From Brassica napus (taxonomy: Eukaryota > Streptophyta > Magnoliopsida > Brassicales > Brassicaceae), in the NCBI RefSeq assembly GCF_020379485.1, contig NC_063445.1, positions 55,763,422 to 55,827,421 of the forward strand: DNA of 64,000 bases. Direction: 5' to 3'. The position numbers and the translations under genes were made by a program. Below the pieces are notes generated by a model. It had not been told where the DNA came from. It made no database searches and saw only the letters and a program-made list of their open reading frames with translations. Of the stretch, positions 59,861-64,000 are shown in pieces. Position 1 is the stretch's first letter; every line of letters begins with the position of its first letter.

Positions 59861-60743
59861 ATATATATTATAGTTTATATAAGTTTTACAATATTTTTAT
59901 AAATTAAATTTATTATATTAGGTATTAAAATTTAAAAAGTAAATAATATTTTATTTTTGTAATAAAACGTTATTATTAAATTTTCAATTATTTTTTAAAT
60001 TTTATTTACGGATCAAATCGGATATTCTTTAAAATTCTAAATCATTTCGAATATCACAGTCACCGACTATCCAAGTGGCTAAAGATTGAATCGACATGAA
60101 TGCCTCCAAATACTCGGATATTCGATCTGTGCCCACAACTATTTATGGATACAGTTGAGTTTTTTATATAAAAAAATTCACTAATGTCAAGGCCTTTTAA
60201 TTTTTAATTAATTTTAATTTTATCTTTCATGTATTATTTAGAACAAAAATGTCATTAATATTAATTAACAATATCTTTATATATTTGTCATTTATTTTTA
60301 TATACTTTTACATACACATACATGTGCACCTTGAGGTGAGCACTTTATAAGTGTTTACCACTAGTGAAGTATCTATTTTTTTTCTGGAAGTTGAAATATA
60401 TTTTTTCTTAATGCTTCTTTCACTACCGACCAAATTGTAGTGAAATGATTAGTCTTAATAATTTTATTTTCTTTTTCTTGAACTATTATCCGTTTACAAA
60501 CTATAATATGAAACTATTGATTCGACATGACGATTATCTAAAATTTATAACATAAAAATAAACAAATAATAATAGTTTTTTGTTTTTACCAAAAAAAACT
60601 AAAAAATCAAACATTCTAACAGAATAAACCAAAAAATAAGTTAAAACTGAACCAATATCCAGATTAAACAGATTTAATGTGTTTTTATTAAAAATAACGA
60701 AACTACTAATCACATCCCGCGCAAGGCGCGGGTTATTACCTAG
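59335..60743 (+). mobile_element. Helitron, 1409 bp
   Basis: It begins TCCCTTATATATTAAAGGAG and ends after hairpin CCCGCGC-aag-GCGCGGG with TTATTACCTAG at 60743, followed by T. The base before it is A. It contains a TA microsatellite (59829-59857) and no recognisable coding sequence. Confidence 0.85.
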
Positions 60744-61694
60744 TCAATAGTTATAAGTGCAAATCTTCTAATTAACACATTTTTTTCTTAAATAGTTCTT
60801 AAAGATCTTTAAGATCTAAATGACCAAATTAAGTTTTGTTAAAAAGGTAAATGACAATTATATCCTAATATATAATTTTATTTAGGGATAATTTAAAAAG
60901 AGTCATTTTGGTGAATATACATAGAAATACCTTATTTATGAACCATATTTTGAAAAATACATCTCTGTTTTTCACTTTTGAAAACTGCACTTCCTTATAT
61001 GTAAAATGACATTTTTATCCTGATATTATTGTGAAATATTTTTAAGTATTTTTATTGTTAGTTTTTACCTATATAAACAAAAAGTTGTTGTTGGTATTAT
61101 CTATCCGATTAATACTGTAAAATTGGAGACTCACTTGTAACAAGATCGTAAATTAATTTGAGTCTCTCTTGCTATTAGTAGATACAAAACCCAGATGGTG
61201 CTTTTGAAGATGCTCCATCTCTGATATTCTTATTTGTTAATATTTACTTTGTACTTTAATGTCATTGTTAAAAATAGACATGATAGAATTCCATAGACCA
61301 AACAAAATTGATGTTGGCAAGAGACAGAGACGAATTCGACCAGATCAAAAGGAAAATATACAAAATCAAATTACGTTCAGGAATATATTAGTGAAGAATT
61401 AAGAACTATGTACATGGAATTAATTATGTATATTGGTTAAAAATAAAGAACGAGAAAACAAATGTTAGCCACGCCTATTGCTTTTGAAAAACTTTTTTAT
61501 GAAAAGAAATATAAAATTGTATTTAATAGGATTTTGTCAACAATATGATATTATAGAATAAAAATATTAATTAAAATTAGTTAAGACGATCAATGTTAAA
61601 AAGTTAAAAATAATTTAAATGCATAAGTCTAAAGTTAATCACCTTTTAGCAGAATATTAAATATATTTTTTTGAAATACAGATTAAATAAAAGA
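60744..61694. other. AT-rich intergenic DNA
   Basis: No gene, hairpin or repeat could be supported. Confidence 0.4.
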
Positions 61695-61778
61695 GGTTAG
61701 TTGGGGCCAATAAGGCCTCCACAACCACCAACGTTTCCGCTACATTCAAAGCATCCTTAGCTAATCTATCAGCTATGG
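61695..61778 (-). mobile_element. Short RNase H-type retroelement remnant
   Basis: The minus strand reads IADRLAKDALNVAETLVVV, the usual end of LINE-type RNase H domains. Only this scrap remains, with no tail or target duplication identified. Confidence 0.5.
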
Positions 61779-62502
61779 AATATTAAATAATTATATATAC
61801 ATTTCAAAGGGATACATTAGTTAATCTACTTAGATAAAAATGTAGTTTTCAAAAATTATAAATAAGAATGTAGTTTTCAAATTAAAATCTTATACCGAAG
61901 TATTTATCCAAAATTTCCCTTAATATTTAACTATTTATTAAATATATAAAAATAAATAACTAAAAATAATAAAATTGAAAATTCCTTTTTCAAATAACAA
62001 AACCGGTGTCAAGAACTACAAGTTTTTTTCAGCTTTCTCAGTTTCTTTGGTTAGCGTAATTCTACTCGGTATGATCCGAAAACCTCCTAACATGCATGAA
62101 TCACCTAAACTTTATCTCAAATCTGCGCTTACTGTACATCTATTGTGGTACTTTCCCTCTCAAAAGTCTCATAAAGCTCCCACCTTTCCACCACTTAGGA
62201 CGCTTCATTCAGTCCCCAATTCAGTTCATCATCTATTGTTGTTGCCTCTTCCGGAATTTCATACGTTGTTGCCTTGTTGGAGATATCTTTGGAGAGTATA
62301 TAAGAAAGCTCGGTTGGTTTAATCTTTATACCAAATTCTACCCGGAACTGATCACCATGCACAGCCCTAATTGTATATTTCTGTTTAATAACTAGACATA
62401 TGTGTTCTTTCTTTTGGTGTATGCAAAGCGGACTTTGTAAAAACACTTATAAGATAAAACCAATGCTATTCTTGCCTTGGAGTAGAGGTCTTTCATCTTT
62501 GA
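61779..62502. other. Intergenic DNA with unassigned short frames
   Basis: Plus- and minus-strand frames near 61975-62446 overlap each other, begin at non-ATG codons or have no recognisable domain. Not called as genes. The stretch 62396-62510 is partly repeated at about 63015-63115. Confidence 0.35.
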
Positions 62503-62919
62503 GGGTTTTAATGGACCATCTCTTTGAGTTTTTGGTGGAGTTATACAACTTGAGTGTATACACATATAAACCATATGACTTATGAATCATTATTGTGTCA
62601 TTTGGTATTTACCATAAAACTAAAAAGATTCAAGATGCACTAATATCTCTTGTAGGTTATAGATGAATGATAAATCATTAATAATACCGTTGCATTGCTT
62701 CCATATATAAGGTTTTTAATGGACCATATCTTTGACTTTTTTGGTGGAGTTACTCAACTTGAGTGTATACACATATAAACCATATGACTCTTGAAGCAGT
62801 ATTGTATCATCTGGTATTTACGATAAAACTAAAACGATTCAAGATGCATGCACTAACATCTCTAGTAGGTGAAGATCAATGATAAATCATTAATAATACC
62901 GTTTTCATTGCTTCCATAA
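62503..62919. repeat. Tandem repeat, two units of about 208 bp
   Basis: Unit 1 (62503-62710) and unit 2 (62711-62919) share TTTTAATGGACCAT, TTGGTGGAGTTA, ACTTGAGTGTATACACAT and ATGATAAATCATTAATAATA with scattered differences. No coding role is visible. Confidence 0.8.
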
Positions 62920-63351
62920 AAAAATTCAATCTAGCTAAGTTACAGGCTAATATGGTCACAGGCTAGCTAAGATATGTTGACCAAAAATACAAATATAATT
63001 CGGTCTAATCGCTTAATCAACTTCTTATGTCTTTTTTTTTGGTATATGCAAAGTGGACTTTATAAAAGGTTTAAACAAATGCCATCCTTGGATTAAAGGT
63101 CTTACATCCTTTAGATTTTTATTAGGCGGTGGATATCTAGTTTAGCTTAGTCATATATATATATATATAATAGAAAATACTCTATATAATATATTTTCAA
63201 AGTTACGATATCTGTATAAATTTGGAGATTTCTAGTTTTAAATCTAAAAGAAGAAGATTCACTAGTTTGGCCCTCAGAATACAAGAGTCACAAAATAGAA
63301 AAAAAATGTGTTCTGTCACGAGTAAGTGACATAAAATTATTGACAAATATC
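62920..63351. other. AT-rich spacer
   Basis: No gene is seen. A diverged third copy of the sequence before the tandem repeat lies at 63015-63115. Confidence 0.4.
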
Positions 63352-63532
63352 CGGGGTCGGCCTAAAATTTATACAAATTTGGGGACATGTGGCGGTTTTT
63401 AAGTAAAAATTTTCTTTTTACAAATTTGGGGATTCAAAAATTTTTTTGGGGGCCTATTCATATGTAATTTTTTCAAAAAATTTGGGGGTCTTTTGCGAAT
63501 GTTTCACTCCGCATGGTCCAGGACCGGTCCTG
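63352..63532. mobile_element. hAT-type MITE, 181 bp
   Basis: An exact 8-bp duplication CAAATATC flanks it (63344-63351 and 63533-63540). The ends CGGGGTCGGCC and, inverted, CAGGACCGGTCC are imperfect inverted repeats. The interior repeats aaatttgggg motifs. Confidence 0.75.
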
Positions 63533-63540
63533 CAAATATC

Positions 63541-64000
63541 AAACATCCTAAAACATCCTAAGTATGCTGTAAATAAAGCAATTTCATAGTCAAATATGAA
63601 AATAGCACATGAGTGTAAAACTCGAAAAAGAAATAGCTAAACCTTGATTCGTGCACATATGTGAATGTTTTTTTCTATTAATTTGATGATATTTCGGATT
63701 TATGGAAGAATCTAGACTAATCATAAATGGAAGATACAACCTATGTATACTTTTTCTCGGACCTATGGAATGTTTTTAAATATTTTATGTGTTTGCATTT
63801 ATAAATGATCGAATATTTTTAATATTTGAACATGTGTTAGTTATTTATATTACGTTTAGATGTTAAAACAATTTAAGAGATAGATTTTTCTTGAATTTTT
63901 ATTTTACTTTTTGATGTAGTATTTTGTTAATGATTTGTGTATTTAACTATTAAACCTAAGTTATATTACCCTTGCGTTCAAATTTTTTATTAAGTTTTGG
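63541..64000. other. AT-rich intergenic DNA at the window end
   Basis: No feature can be supported. Confidence 0.4.

Noticed and set aside
61975..62446. Overlapping frames of 83-115 codons on both strands
   Set aside because: Non-ATG start for the longest, no domain, and composition like surrounding DNA.

Overview
The window is nuclear DNA from a crucifer, most likely Brassica or a close relative. Plant-type genes with short GT-AG introns sit in AT-rich DNA full of Helitrons, a CACTA element and MITEs. Two genes, ATXR6 and a DEDDy/Mut7-C exonuclease, stand head to head, and pieces of a third gene, MIP2/NBAS-like, lie nearby. This matches, from memory, Arabidopsis At5g24330-At5g24340-At5g24350.

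Layout. (1) 1-5347: repeat-rich DNA with a 3.2-kb Helitron (1346-4579, minus strand) carrying a broken RPA-like gene, and the 3' end of a second Helitron. (2) 5348-20800: a disease-resistance cluster of three RPP8/RF45-like CC-NBS-LRR copies: a CC-only truncated copy (5786-6361), an intact gene (8757-12408, 1147 aa) and an intact gene with a longer LRR (15476-19451, 1259 aa). Pieces of the MIP2-like gene lie between and after them on the minus strand. (3) 20850-24680: a decayed duplicate of the exonuclease/F-box neighbourhood, with a LINE insertion. (4) 25002-27033: two convergent NYN-domain genes. (5) 29300-38271: the better-preserved copy of the block: exonuclease (30204-33157, minus), a shared 284-bp promoter with E2F-like sites, ATXR6 (33442-35116, plus), and an F-box/DUF295 gene broken by an insertion. 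(6) 39098-57360: a minus-strand tandem cluster of DUF26 cysteine-rich repeat genes with a C-terminal membrane segment. Two are intact (B and C), one is split by a solo LTR that itself holds a CACTA element (A), and one is truncated. (7) 57876-59021: an intact F-box/DUF295 gene. (8) 59022-64000: Helitron, tandem repeats and a hAT-type MITE, with no convincing gene.

How the parts relate. The CNL genes and DUF26 genes are fast-evolving tandem families, the first in intracellular immunity and the second in apoplast or plasmodesmata-type functions. ATXR6 (H3K27 monomethylation, PCNA binding) and the exonuclease are conserved single-function genes. The tandem duplicates act as internal controls: comparing copies shows empty sites for several insertions and locates breakpoints. 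Exon boundaries were derived by eye from splice sites, frame and family resemblance. No alignment or search was run, so identities named after Arabidopsis genes rest on recognition of protein motifs.
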